In this document: in pieces, positions 5,231-13,075 of the stretch
Layout of the letters: each line of letters begins with the position of its first letter
Position numbering within the stretch: position 1 is the stretch's first letter
Source of the DNA: Prevotellamassilia sp.
GTDB taxonomy: Bacteria > Bacteroidota > Bacteroidia > Bacteroidales > Bacteroidaceae
Length of the DNA stretch: 17,805 nt
Reading direction: 5' to 3'
Assembly: GCA_018383375.1 (NCBI GenBank)
Contig: JAHAWW010000223.1
Span: 1 to 17,805, forward strand
The notes under the pieces: generated by a model
Databases searched by the model: none
Seen by the model: only the letters and a program-made list of their open reading frames with translations
What the model was told of the DNA's origin: nothing
Position numbers and translations under genes: made by a program

Positions 5231-7024
5231 TTAATCAAACTCGAGATTGAAGGTGCTCACGAGCTGCCCGATGGCTGGATGGTGTGCAATGATTTGTTCG
5301 AGTTGCTCACGGCGTGAATAGACTTTGGCACTGGGAGCCGTGGCCACGACGTTAAACTTAAGGGTGATGCGACTGTTGTGGAGGGCTGTCTGCAGATGTG
5401 CCAAGATGGCTTGCTCGAAAGGCTTCATGAAGCGCACCACTTGCTCATTCTCTACCGGCACTTCAACGGTCCAACCGTTTGAGAGCCGGGGCGTGATGTT
5501 TTGCATGCGGCCGGAGGTGGCGCGCTGCTCTTCGGGCAAAGCGGCGGCAAAGCGTCGCCATTCGAGCGTGAGGTCTTCGTTGGTAAAAGCCCGTTCCTCG
5601 ATGGTGGAGGCAACTTGAGGCGCGGCAACAGAAGCGTCTGCCGAAGTGGAGGATGGCAGCGTGGAAGTGGGCTCAGGCTTAGCCTTCCCCATAGGACGAA
5701 TGGAAATGGTCTGAATGCCTACAGGACGATGAGCCGTGACAGACTGAGCCGGCCGGGGAGTTGGTGTCGGAGCCGGTGGGGCGGGTGTGGCCGCTTGTGG
5801 AGTTGTGTGAGAAGGCTGCGAGGGCCGGACCGGAGTCTGCTCCTGTACTGGCGCAGGTGCGGCGGCCGCTTTTATGTGGTTGAAGATGGGTTTGAGTTGC
5901 TGCGTAGGGCGATGCCCACAGGCTTCGGAGTCATCTTCACACTGCGCAATCTCAATGAGCGTTATCTCCACAAGAAGGCGCTTGCTGGAGGTGGTGCGAT
6001 GATTGATGTCGCATTGGTTGCAAAGACGCAGCGCCTTGTAGAGGAACGACGGTCGGCAACGGGCCGCTTGCTCACGATATCGCTCGCCTTCGGCCGAGGA
6101 GGCCTCGAGAAGCGGAAGCGTCTGCGCATCACGACTCACTAAGAGATCGCGGAAATGTGCCGCCAATCCGCTGATGAAATGACCCGTCTGGAAGCCGCGT
6201 GAAAGGATATCGTCGAGCAAGACAAGCAGGGCGGGAATGTTGTGTTCAAGCAAAAGGTCGGTGGCCTTGAAATAATAGTCATAGTCCAGCACGTTGAGGT
6301 CTTCAATCACCTTGCGATAGGTGATGTTGCCCTCGGCATAACTCGTAACTTGGTCAAAGATGGACATGGCATCACGCATACCGCCATCGGCTTTGCGAGC
6401 AATGACGCCAAGTGCCTCGGGCTCATAGCTAATACCCTCTGCCTTGGCCACACGCTCAAGATGCGCCACGATGTCGGCCACTTCCATACGTTTGAAATCG
6501 TAGATTTGACAGCGGCTCAATATGGTGGGCAGGATTTTATGCTTCTCGGTGGTGGCAAGAATAAAGATGGCGTGGGCAGGCGGCTCTTCAAGCGTTTTGA
6601 GGAAAGCATTAAAGGCTGCTGTGCTCAACATGTGCACCTCGTCGATGATAAACACTTTATAACGTCCCACTTGAGGCGGCATCATCACCTGCTCCATAAG
6701 TCCGCGAATGTCTTCGACCGAATTGTTGGAGGCGGCGTCAAGTTCGTGTATGTTGTAACTGCGCCCCTCGTTGAAGGCTTGGCAACTCTCACAATGGTTG
6801 CAGGCTTCGCCGTTCTCAAGCGGAGTGAGACAGTTGATAGTCTTGGCAAAAATGCGGGCGCAAGTGGTTTTTCCCACACCTCGGGGACCACAAAAGAGAT
6901 AGGCATGCGCCAACTTGCCGGTGGCAATGGCATTTTTGAGGGTCGTGGTGAGCGACTGCTGTCCCACGACGCTGTCGAAGGTGGTGGGGCGGTATTTGCG
7001 CGCCGAAACGATATATTGTGTCAT
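5231..7024 (-). CDS. dnaX: DNA polymerase III subunit gamma/tau
   Basis: Clamp-loader ATPase that opens and loads the sliding clamp and ties it to polymerase III. The product has 597 residues. The N-terminal AAA+ part shows the family start (ARKYRP, VGQQ), Walker A GPRGVGKT (46-53), the zinc-binding Cys set C65, C75, C78 and C81, Walker B/DEVH (128-131), sensor ATTE and the SRC finger (170-172). Domain III runs to about residue 365. A Pro/Ala/Thr-rich linker follows (about 385-450), then a C-terminal domain of about 120 residues. This is the full tau-like form; I saw no A-rich slippery run of the E. coli type that would make gamma by frameshift. The gene is preceded by a probable terminator of the upstream operon. 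Confidence 0.97.
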   Translation of the reverse strand: MTQYIVSARKYRPTTFDSVVGQQSLTTTLKNAIATGKLAHAYLFCGPRGVGKTTCARIFAKTINCLTPLENGEACNHCESCQAFNEGRSYNIHELDAASNNSVEDIRGLMEQVMMPPQVGRYKVFIIDEVHMLSTAAFNAFLKTLEEPPAHAIFILATTEKHKILPTILSRCQIYDFKRMEVADIVAHLERVAKAEGISYEPEALGVIARKADGGMRDAMSIFDQVTSYAEGNITYRKVIEDLNVLDYDYYFKATDLLLEHNIPALLVLLDDILSRGFQTGHFISGLAAHFRDLLVSRDAQTLPLLEASSAEGERYREQAARCRPSFLYKALRLCNQCDINHRTTSSKRLLVEITLIEIAQCEDDSEACGHRPTQQLKPIFNHIKAAAAPAPVQEQTPVRPSQPSHTTPQAATPAPPAPTPTPRPAQSVTAHRPVGIQTISIRPMGKAKPEPTSTLPSSTSADASVAAPQVASTIEERAFTNEDLTLEWRRFAAALPEEQRATSGRMQNITPRLSNGWTVEVPVENEQVVRFMKPFEQAILAHLQTALHNSRITLKFNVVATAPSAKVYSRREQLEQIIAHHPAIGQLVSTFNLEFD

Positions 7025-7061
7025 AAAAGAGAGTTGGAAGAAAAGAGTCTAATGTGAGGAG

Positions 7062-7093
7062 AAAATAAAAACTGCCTGGCGATGCGGCCAAGC
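7062..7093 (-). terminator. Terminator at the end of the glycosyltransferase-pyrC-plsC operon
   Basis: On the minus strand GCTTGGC (7093-7087) and GCCAGGC (7080-7074) pair over 7 bp with one U-G wobble and a 6-base loop. They are followed after two bases by TTTTTATTTTC. It lies between plsC and dnaX and separates the two units. Confidence 0.6.
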
Positions 7094-7129
7094 CACACCC
7101 TAATAATATATAGAGAAGACGGAGGCGTG

Positions 7130-7888
7130 TTATTGGTCGTCGTTTTTGACATAACCTTGATGACGCTCGGGCAAAGCCGACATAATCGTGTCGTAACTTT
7201 CGCGCATCACCTCGGCCACATCGGCCTGCCCTTTGCCCTTAGGCATAATGGGCTGATGAATGACGAGACGCATTTTGTGATAACGCACAAAACCAAATCC
7301 GGCCATTCGCGGCAACACATCAAACGAACCGTCGATGGTGATGGGCACAACGGGCAACTGCAACTCGTCGGCCAACTGGAAAGCGCCTTTGCGGAAAAAA
7401 CCCATATGGCCTGTAAACGAGCGTGAGCCTTCGGGGAAAACCACCAGCGAGGTGCCGCCTTGAAGGGTGTGGCGGGCATGGTCGATGGTGGCTTGTATCT
7501 TTTTCGGCCCAGACTTGTCCACGTAGATGTGGTGAGCTTTCTCACATGCATAACCCACCAAGAAGATGCGACGCAATGCCTTCTTCATCATCCACTTAAA
7601 GTTGCGACCCAAAAAGCCATAAATCAAGAAAATATCCATTGGCCCTTGATGATTGGCCACAAAGACATAGCTCTGATGCTTATCTATGAGGTTGCGTCCT
7701 TCGACTTTGATGGGTAAAAGCAAAAGGCGACAAATCAACCACGACCATATCTTGCCGGGATAGTAGCCCCAAAAGTGGGCATTGCCCAAAAGACAACCGA
7801 TAATGGTGATTATGGCAGCGATAAACGTAATGAGAAGCCCTAACGGAAGGACTATGAGAATTTGATAAATCTTATAAAGGAACTGCAT
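7130..7888 (-). CDS. plsC: 1-acyl-sn-glycerol-3-phosphate acyltransferase
   Basis: Adds the second acyl chain to lysophosphatidic acid, giving phosphatidic acid for membrane phospholipids; an inner-membrane enzyme. The 252-residue product has a hydrophobic N-terminus (about residues 8-36), the catalytic HX4D motif in NHQGPMD (79-85, H80 and D85), a conserved block around KKALRRIFLVG, the phosphate-binding FPEGSRS (151-157) and a later VVPITIDGS motif. Length and motif order fit the PlsC family. It is the last gene of the operon, 26 bp after the metallophosphoesterase gene, with a terminator behind it. A specialised acyltransferase (for example for ornithine or amino lipids) cannot be ruled out from motifs alone. 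Confidence 0.9.
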   Translation of the reverse strand: MQFLYKIYQILIVLPLGLLITFIAAIITIIGCLLGNAHFWGYYPGKIWSWLICRLLLLPIKVEGRNLIDKHQSYVFVANHQGPMDIFLIYGFLGRNFKWMMKKALRRIFLVGYACEKAHHIYVDKSGPKKIQATIDHARHTLQGGTSLVVFPEGSRSFTGHMGFFRKGAFQLADELQLPVVPITIDGSFDVLPRMAGFGFVRYHKMRLVIHQPIMPKGKGQADVAEVMRESYDTIMSALPERHQGYVKNDDQ

Positions 7889-7914
7889 CGATTATGGTTT
7901 TCTTGTTTTTCAAA

Positions 7915-9099
7915 TTAGTTGTGGCTTGTGGTAGAACGCTTTCGCAAAGTGATGAGATTGATTTCCGGCCACGCGCCAAACCTGAAGGGGACAAGCACAG
8001 AGCCTATGCCGAGACTGACATATAGCGTCTGGCCATCCTGACTATCGTAGGCGCCTCCCCAATCTTTATAAAACCACGAAGCCGGCGAGAAAGAACCGAT
8101 TTTCAACTGCATGCCGTGGGTGTGCCCCGAGAGCGTGAGCGGTATGTCTGTGTCGGGCTCCACCTGGTCGCGCCAATGAGTGGGGTCGTGTGAGAGCAAG
8201 ATGACGAAGGTGGCGGGCGAGAGCCCCTGAGTGGCTTTGGGCAAATCGGCTAAAGCGGGAAAAGGCGCATGTCCTTGATTTTCCACACCGACAACGGCCA
8301 GCGTGTCGGTGCCGCGCACTATGGTGGTGTGAGCATTCAGCAATAGTTTCCAGCCCATACGGCGTTGGGTCTCTTGCAGGTGGCGGATATCTGCCAAACT
8401 GTCGGCAGGCGAGGCCCAATGGAAGTATTGTGCATAGTCGTGATTGCCCATAACGCTCACCACACCGTCTTGGCTTTTCAACCGGCTTAGAGTCTCCATA
8501 AACTCATCGGCTTCTGAGGCGCGATAGTTCACCAAGTCGCCGGTGAAGACAATAAGATCGGGCTTAAGGGCATTAACCCGTTGCACAATGTCTTCGACCA
8601 CGTCCGTTCGCCCATGCAGTGTGCCCAAATGCAAATCAGACAACTGAACGATGCGGTAACCGTCGAACGCCTGAGGCAGTTTTGCGCTTTGAAAGGTTGC
8701 CTCTCTGATGACAAAGTGTCTATAGCCAGCCGTCAAGGCATAAAAGATGGCGCAAAAGACGGTTATGCAAGAAAGCCCACCCATAACGATGGCTGCCACA
8801 CTGCCCTTTGCCCATCTCCGCTCCAAGCCTTTGGCCAGAAGCAGGAAAAGACAGAGCACCACCTGTGGGACAATGACCAAAAGCGCGGCTGATATCAGCA
8901 GGGCTTTATGCCTGTCGGCCTCGGGCGTGTATTGCTCATCAATGGCCGTTAAAACCATTAAGAGCGAGAGCACCAAGGGCACAATATAAAATATCAGCCG
9001 TCTTTTTCCTCTCAAGCGGCGCTTGGGCCAGCACCGGTCTATTCCCCATGCCGGCAAAAGCAAGAGAACAATGAGGATAATCAAGATGCGGGTGAGCAT
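7915..9099 (-). CDS. Membrane-anchored calcineurin-like metallophosphoesterase
   Basis: The 394-residue product starts with hydrophobic segments (about residues 2-20, 36-53, 67-89 and 100-123) and then carries a complete calcineurin-type metal site. The motifs are SDLH (154-157), GDLV (187-190), GNHD (218-221), LSHD (302-305) and GHTHG (325-329), which supply the Asp, His and Asn ligands of a dinuclear centre. This resembles the YkuE/YaeI-type membrane metallophosphoesterases, some of which act on lipid-linked pyrophosphates such as UDP-diacylglucosamine-like substrates; the actual substrate here is unknown. It sits 30 bp after the MetH-activation gene and 26 bp before plsC, so a role in lipid or envelope metabolism would fit the neighbour. 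All key metal ligands are present. Confidence 0.88.
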   Translation of the reverse strand: MLTRILIILIVLLLLPAWGIDRCWPKRRLRGKRRLIFYIVPLVLSLLMVLTAIDEQYTPEADRHKALLISAALLVIVPQVVLCLFLLLAKGLERRWAKGSVAAIVMGGLSCITVFCAIFYALTAGYRHFVIREATFQSAKLPQAFDGYRIVQLSDLHLGTLHGRTDVVEDIVQRVNALKPDLIVFTGDLVNYRASEADEFMETLSRLKSQDGVVSVMGNHDYAQYFHWASPADSLADIRHLQETQRRMGWKLLLNAHTTIVRGTDTLAVVGVENQGHAPFPALADLPKATQGLSPATFVILLSHDPTHWRDQVEPDTDIPLTLSGHTHGMQLKIGSFSPASWFYKDWGGAYDSQDGQTLYVSLGIGSVLVPFRFGAWPEINLITLRKRSTTSHN

Positions 9100-9129
9100 A
9101 GGGCTGAAAGTTCTGTCGGTGTGTGAGTT

Positions 9130-10074
9130 TTATTTCAGATGCCGCAGATTGGCTGCAAGGAATGGCCTTAAATAATCTGTCGGAAGTTTTCGGCGCCTGG
9201 CGTAGTCTTTCAATTGTTGTTCGTCGATAGGTCCAACGGCAAAGTGTCGCGTGGCGGGATGTCCCAACATTAGGCCGGCTACTGCGGCGTGAGGCATCAT
9301 CATTCCGTTGTCGGTGAGTCGAATGTTTATCTCACTAAAATCGACCAGACGATCCATAACGAAGATGAGACTTTGGTCGGGCAGCGAGGGATATCCCACT
9401 GCCGGCCGGCGGCCTTGATAATGCTCGGCAAACAAGTCGCGTACGGTGTATTGTTCATTCGGTGCATAACCCCAATAGTGACGCCTCACATCTTCGTGCA
9501 TCTTCTCGGCGGCAGCCTCAGCAAGGCGATCACAAAGCGTCTGGGCGAGAAGGCGGCGATAGTCGTCGGTGTCTTCGTTTCGCTCCATTTCCGGGTCTAC
9601 GGCCGTGGCAAAGACGCCGACCACATTGGCTATGGGCAGTTGGTCTAAGGTCATGGTTGATGGTCGGTGCGGGCTGACAAAGTCGGCCAAACAAAGATAT
9701 GGTTCGTCTTTTCGCTTCACTTGTTGCATTCGCAAGAGAGGCAAACGCTGCGGGTCAGAGTCATTGTCTTGCGCCAGACAAATGTCGTCTCCTTCAGACC
9801 AAGCCGGGAACAAGCCAAAACGCGCACCAATCTCATAGTGGCCCTCCCATTCGCGACAGAGAGCCACGGCGTCGACATAAAGTCGGGCAGCCTCGCGGCC
9901 TTGCGCCTTGTCAGTATCGGGCAAAGTGGCCACCCAACCAGTCCGACAGGCTTCGCAATTATGCACTGCAGCCACCGCGGCAAACCGTGGCGGCATGCCC
10001 CAAGCGTGAAAGAAATAATCCCAATTGATGTAGGGCAGAAGCGTGAGGGGGCTATAGCTCAGCGTTTTTTTCAT
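9130..10074 (-). CDS. Stand-alone MetH activation (AdoMet-binding) domain protein
   Basis: Resembles the C-terminal reactivation domain of cobalamin-dependent methionine synthase, which binds S-adenosylmethionine and remethylates oxidised cobalamin with electrons from flavodoxin. The signs are YINWDYFFHAWGM (15-27, like the YIDWxPFF motif of MetH), the block EKMHEDVRRHYWGYAPNE (190-207), GRRPAVGYPSLPD (221-233, the AdoMet-binding RxxxGYPxxPD) and LTDNGMMMPHAAVAGL to HPATRHFAVGPI, ending YARRR. At 314 residues it is about the size of that domain alone; no methyltransferase, folate or cobalamin domain is attached. Its ATG overlaps the pyrC stop (ATGA at 10074-10071), indicating translational coupling. 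It may reactivate a MetH in trans or serve another corrinoid enzyme; MetH itself is not in the window. Confidence 0.85.
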   Translation of the reverse strand: MKKTLSYSPLTLLPYINWDYFFHAWGMPPRFAAVAAVHNCEACRTGWVATLPDTDKAQGREAARLYVDAVALCREWEGHYEIGARFGLFPAWSEGDDICLAQDNDSDPQRLPLLRMQQVKRKDEPYLCLADFVSPHRPSTMTLDQLPIANVVGVFATAVDPEMERNEDTDDYRRLLAQTLCDRLAEAAAEKMHEDVRRHYWGYAPNEQYTVRDLFAEHYQGRRPAVGYPSLPDQSLIFVMDRLVDFSEINIRLTDNGMMMPHAAVAGLMLGHPATRHFAVGPIDEQQLKDYARRRKLPTDYLRPFLAANLRHLK

Positions 10075-11411
10075 CGGTCGAACGTCACGGGCTGACCGTG
10101 GAAAGTCTCGTCGGTGATTTGGCCATTGTTGTAGATGAGATAACCGTTGCAGAAGGTCTTTTCGACTTTCCAGTTAAAGCGTCGCCCTTCGAGCGGACTC
10201 CAATTGCAGCGGCTCTCGATTTTGTTTGGGGTCAGTGTCCACGGTGAGTGTGGGCGCACCAACACGAGGTCGGCCTTATAACCTTCGCGCAGATAGCCAC
10301 GCCCCTCAATATTAAAGAGCCGCGCCGGCGCGTGGCACATCAGTTCCACCATCCGTTCAAGGCTGAGCACGCCTTCGTCAACAAGTTGGAGCATCGAAAC
10401 AAGAGAAAATTGTAATGTCGGCATACCCGATGCGGCTCGGGCGGCACCGCCTTGTTTGTCGGTGATGGTGTGGGGTGCGTGGTCGGTACCAATCACACTG
10501 ATGCGCCCGTCTGTAAGTGCTTTGCGGAGCGCATCTCGGTCTTCGGCCGTTTTCACGGCAGGGTTGCACTTGATGCGAGAACCCAGCCGGGCATAATCGG
10601 CCTCAGTGAAAAGCAGGTGTGGCAGGCATACTTCGGCCGTTATCCTGCTGTCGCCGGGCGTGAAAAGTTCAAGTTCTTTGGCCGTTGATATGTGGGCCAC
10701 GTGGAGACGGGCTCCCCATTTTTTTGCCAAGCGAACGGCCTCGGCCGTAGAGGCATAGCAGGCTTCGGCCGAGCGTATCCGGCTGTGTAAAGCCACATCG
10801 GGGTCGTCGCCATATTGGGCCTTACAGGCCGCCATATTCTCGGCAATCATCGCGCCGTCTTCGCAATGCGTCATGATGGGCAGCCGGGCTTGCTCAAAAA
10901 GGCGGTCAAGCGCTTCTTCATCGTCCACAAGCATATTGCCCGTAGATGCTCCCATGAACAGTTTGATGCCACACACCTTGCGGCGGTTGAGACTGCGCAG
11001 TTCGTCGATGTTGTTTCGTGTGGCCCCTACGAAAAATCCATAGTTCACATGGCTTTTGTGGGCAGCCAATACTCGTTTTTGTTTGAGCGCCTCGACTGTG
11101 GTGGTCTGCGGCAGGGTATTGGGCATGTCGATATAGGTGGTCACGCCTCCAGCTGCGGCCGCACGGCTTTCCGACTCTATGTCTGCCTTAGCCGTCAGTC
11201 CCGGTTCGCGGAAATGCACGTGGTCGTCGATGACACCCGGCAGGAGGTAACAGCCCTCTGCGTTGATGCCTGTGCCGGCCGGCATTGAGCTGAACAGACT
11301 TTCGTCGTCAAAGATGCGCTCAATGCGGTCGTCTTCGATGAGCAGGCCTCCCTTGAAGCGTCTGCCCTCGTTGACCATGGTGACATTATATATAAGTGTG
11401 CGTTTAAGCAT
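10071..11411 (-). CDS. pyrC: Dihydroorotase
   Basis: Closes carbamoyl-aspartate to dihydroorotate, the third step of pyrimidine synthesis, in the cytoplasm. The 446-residue product has the metal-binding DHVHFREPG (63-71), the active-site region VCGIKLFMGASTGNM whose Lys is normally carboxylated and bridges the zinc ions, THCEDG, VAHIST and TDHAPHT near the C-terminus. The length and the DxHxHxRxPG form fit the long class I type. The frame is open to 11507, but the likely start is ATG 11411, because the family begins MLKRTLIYNV-like with the first beta strand. This ATG overlaps the stop of the glycosyltransferase gene by 8 bases. The stop in turn overlaps the next gene, so the three are translationally coupled. 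No defect is seen. Confidence 0.95.
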   Translation of the reverse strand: MLKRTLIYNVTMVNEGRRFKGGLLIEDDRIERIFDDESLFSSMPAGTGINAEGCYLLPGVIDDHVHFREPGLTAKADIESESRAAAAGGVTTYIDMPNTLPQTTTVEALKQKRVLAAHKSHVNYGFFVGATRNNIDELRSLNRRKVCGIKLFMGASTGNMLVDDEEALDRLFEQARLPIMTHCEDGAMIAENMAACKAQYGDDPDVALHSRIRSAEACYASTAEAVRLAKKWGARLHVAHISTAKELELFTPGDSRITAEVCLPHLLFTEADYARLGSRIKCNPAVKTAEDRDALRKALTDGRISVIGTDHAPHTITDKQGGAARAASGMPTLQFSLVSMLQLVDEGVLSLERMVELMCHAPARLFNIEGRGYLREGYKADLVLVRPHSPWTLTPNKIESRCNWSPLEGRRFNWKVEKTFCNGYLIYNNGQITDETFHGQPVTFDR

Positions 11412-12168
11412 CTTGGTTTGATTGTTTTTTGGGTTTGATTTTGCCCCAAAGCGCTGCCCATCTGAGACGGACCACGCCAAAGAGTGCTTCACCAAATATG
11501 CCGCCACTCATCTTGCTTGTGCCGAGTTGACGGTTAACGAAGATGACGGGCACCTCGGCCACTTTGAAACCGAGTTTATAGGCTGTGAATTTCATTTCTA
11601 TCTGGAAGGCATAGCCCTTAAAGCGAATGGCGTCGAGGTCGATGGTTTCGAGCACCTTGCGGCGATAGCATTTAAAGCCGGCTGTGGTGTCGTGCACGGG
11701 AATGCCGGTGACAAAGCGCACGTATTTTGATGCGTAGTAGCTCATCAAGACGCGTCCCATAGGCCAGTTGACCACGTTGACGCCGCTCACGTAGCGCGAC
11801 CCGACGGCTACGTCTGCGCCCTCTTCGGCGCAGGCTTTATAAAGCCGGGGCACGTCATTGGGGTCGTGACTAAAGTCGGCGTCCATTTCAAAGACGTACT
11901 CGTAGCCATGTTCGAGGGCCCATTTGAAGCCGGCGATATAGGCGGTGCCGAGTCCCAGTTTGCCTTCGCGTTGCACCAAATGCAGTCGGTCTTTGAAGTC
12001 GCCGGCCATAAGTCCTTTGACAATATCGGCAGTGCCGTCGGGCGAACCGTCGTCGATAATGAGGATGTCGAAGCCATGTTCAAGGGCCATGACGGCGCGG
12101 ATGATGCTCTCGATATTTTCTTTTTCGTTGTAAGTGGGAATGATAACAACGCTGTCGCTTTTGTTCAT
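11404..12168 (-). CDS. Polyprenol-monophosphomannose synthase-like glycosyltransferase (GT2)
   Basis: A 254-residue family 2 glycosyltransferase of the dolichol-phosphate mannose synthase type: it moves a sugar, usually mannose, from a nucleotide sugar to a polyprenyl phosphate at the inner membrane. Motifs are VVIIPTYNEKENIE (7-20), IDDGSPDGT (38-46), REGKLGLGTAYIAGF (67-81), EMDADFSHDP (94-103, with the DxD metal site), VGSRYV and the C-terminal VPVIFVNRQLGTSKMS (the R-xGxSK segment). No hydrophobic C-terminal anchor is seen, as in the short soluble class. It is the first gene of the operon with pyrC. The sugar and the acceptor cannot be read from the sequence; use in protein O-glycosylation or envelope glycans is inference. 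Confidence 0.9.
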   Translation of the reverse strand: MNKSDSVVIIPTYNEKENIESIIRAVMALEHGFDILIIDDGSPDGTADIVKGLMAGDFKDRLHLVQREGKLGLGTAYIAGFKWALEHGYEYVFEMDADFSHDPNDVPRLYKACAEEGADVAVGSRYVSGVNVVNWPMGRVLMSYYASKYVRFVTGIPVHDTTAGFKCYRRKVLETIDLDAIRFKGYAFQIEMKFTAYKLGFKVAEVPVIFVNRQLGTSKMSGGIFGEALFGVVRLRWAALWGKIKPKKQSNQDA

Positions 12169-12238
12169 CTTTTTGGTTTGTTGAGATAATAATATAGGAA
12201 CGCGTGCGTGCGCGCGTGAGTTTGATGTTACTCAGGCA

Positions 12239-12246
12239 CAAAAGTA
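12239..12246 (-). promoter_or_regulatory. Possible -7 box for the glycosyltransferase-pyrC operon
   Basis: The minus strand reads TACTTTTG, fitting TAnnTTTG, about 70 bases before the glycosyltransferase ATG at 12168. There is no clear TTTG at the -33 distance, so confidence is limited. Confidence 0.35.
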
Positions 12247-12308
12247 CACAAAAAACCGCGTATAACCGCCGAGGGTGTCTGAAAAGTATGTCCGGCCTGT
12301 TTTGGGAC

Positions 12309-12842
12309 TCACACCACGATGCCGTAGCTGTGTTTGAGTTCGTCCATGACGAAGGTGCTTTCGAGCGATGCGAGGTGCTCAATTTGCCCGATGACGCCAA
12401 GCACAAGTTCGCGATAGCGTTTCATGTCGCCCACTTGGATTTTGAGCAAATAGTCGTAGCCACCGGAGATGTTGTAACACTCCGTCACTTCGGGGATGTC
12501 GCGCACGGTCTCGGCAAACTGTTGGGCAATGTCGGCACTAATGCGGCTCATCTTGATGCTGCAAAACACCGAGAAACCGCGTCCCAACTTTTCTGCGTCG
12601 ACCACGGCAACGTAGCCCTTGATGTAGCCGCGCTGTTCGAGTCGCTTGATGCGTTCAAACACGGGCGTGGTCGAGAGATTGACGCGTGCGGCCACCTCTT
12701 TGACTGTGAGGCGGGCGTCTTGTTGCAGGGCGCGCAATATGGCTAAATCGGTGGCATCGATGGTGTCAGACCCGCGGCGCTTGTCGGTTTTTGCCGACAG
12801 TGGTTCATTGGGGCCTTCGAGAGGGAGAGAGGGGCTGTTCAT
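12309..12842 (-). CDS. Lrp/AsnC-family transcriptional regulator
   Basis: A 177-residue DNA-binding protein of the feast/famine family that usually senses an amino acid. After a tail of about 27 residues comes the winged helix-turn-helix (IDATDLAILRALQQDARLTV, then VKEVAARVNLSTTPVFERIKRLEQRGYIKGY). The RAM ligand-binding beta-alpha domain follows (SVFCSIKM, ITECYNISGGYDYLL-like strands and VLGVIGQIEHLASLESTFVM). The GxYDY motif normally at the effector site is present as GGYDY. The extra N-terminal tail is low-complexity; no better in-frame ATG occurs closer to the domain. It is divergent from metY with promoters almost touching, so metY is a likely target and autoregulation is likely. The effector is unknown; methionine or another amino acid is inference. 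Confidence 0.92.
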   Translation of the reverse strand: MNSPSLPLEGPNEPLSAKTDKRRGSDTIDATDLAILRALQQDARLTVKEVAARVNLSTTPVFERIKRLEQRGYIKGYVAVVDAEKLGRGFSVFCSIKMSRISADIAQQFAETVRDIPEVTECYNISGGYDYLLKIQVGDMKRYRELVLGVIGQIEHLASLESTFVMDELKHSYGIVV

Positions 12843-12913
12843 ACGGAGAGAATAAAATTCTGTTTGAGGTTGATTTGTATGTAAAAGATTTGCGAGATAT
12901 CTTTGCTGCCCTG

Positions 12914-12943
12914 CAAATGTAGTCTTTTTTTCTTATATTCAAA
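12914..12943 (-). promoter_or_regulatory. Promoter of the Lrp/AsnC gene
   Basis: On the minus strand TTTG (12943-12940) and TACATTTG (12921-12914) match the -33/-7 elements with an 18-base spacer, one or two bases short of the usual 19-21. Leader length is about 65 bases to the ATG at 12842. Confidence 0.55.
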
Positions 12944-12948
12944 AACCT

Positions 12949-12980
12949 CTTGGTTGTTTTTTCCAATACCCGTAACTTTA
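12949..12980 (+). promoter_or_regulatory. Promoter of metY
   Basis: CTTG (12949-12952), a 20-base spacer and TAACTTTA (12973-12980) fit the Bacteroidetes -33/-7 pattern with one mismatch in each box. It would give a leader of about 90 bases to ATG 13076. I do not recognise a SAM riboswitch in that leader, which is A/C-rich and little structured. Confidence 0.5.
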
Positions 12981-13075
12981 CCATCACAAACCACGAGACA
13001 AACCGAGCAATGTGAGTTTGCGACGTGACCAAAACGAACCAACACAAAACAACAATAAATAAAAAAGACACCATT

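Noticed and set aside
5231..7024. Programmed frameshift in dnaX giving gamma
   Set aside because: I found no A-rich slippery heptamer of the E. coli kind; the frame simply continues to full length.
6242..7057. 271-codon plus-strand frame inside dnaX
   Set aside because: Antisense to the conserved AAA+ domain, with no recognisable family; a shadow.
11412..11507. Upstream extension of pyrC
   Set aside because: The extra 32 residues overlap the glycosyltransferase end and do not belong to the family; ATG 11411 gives the normal start.
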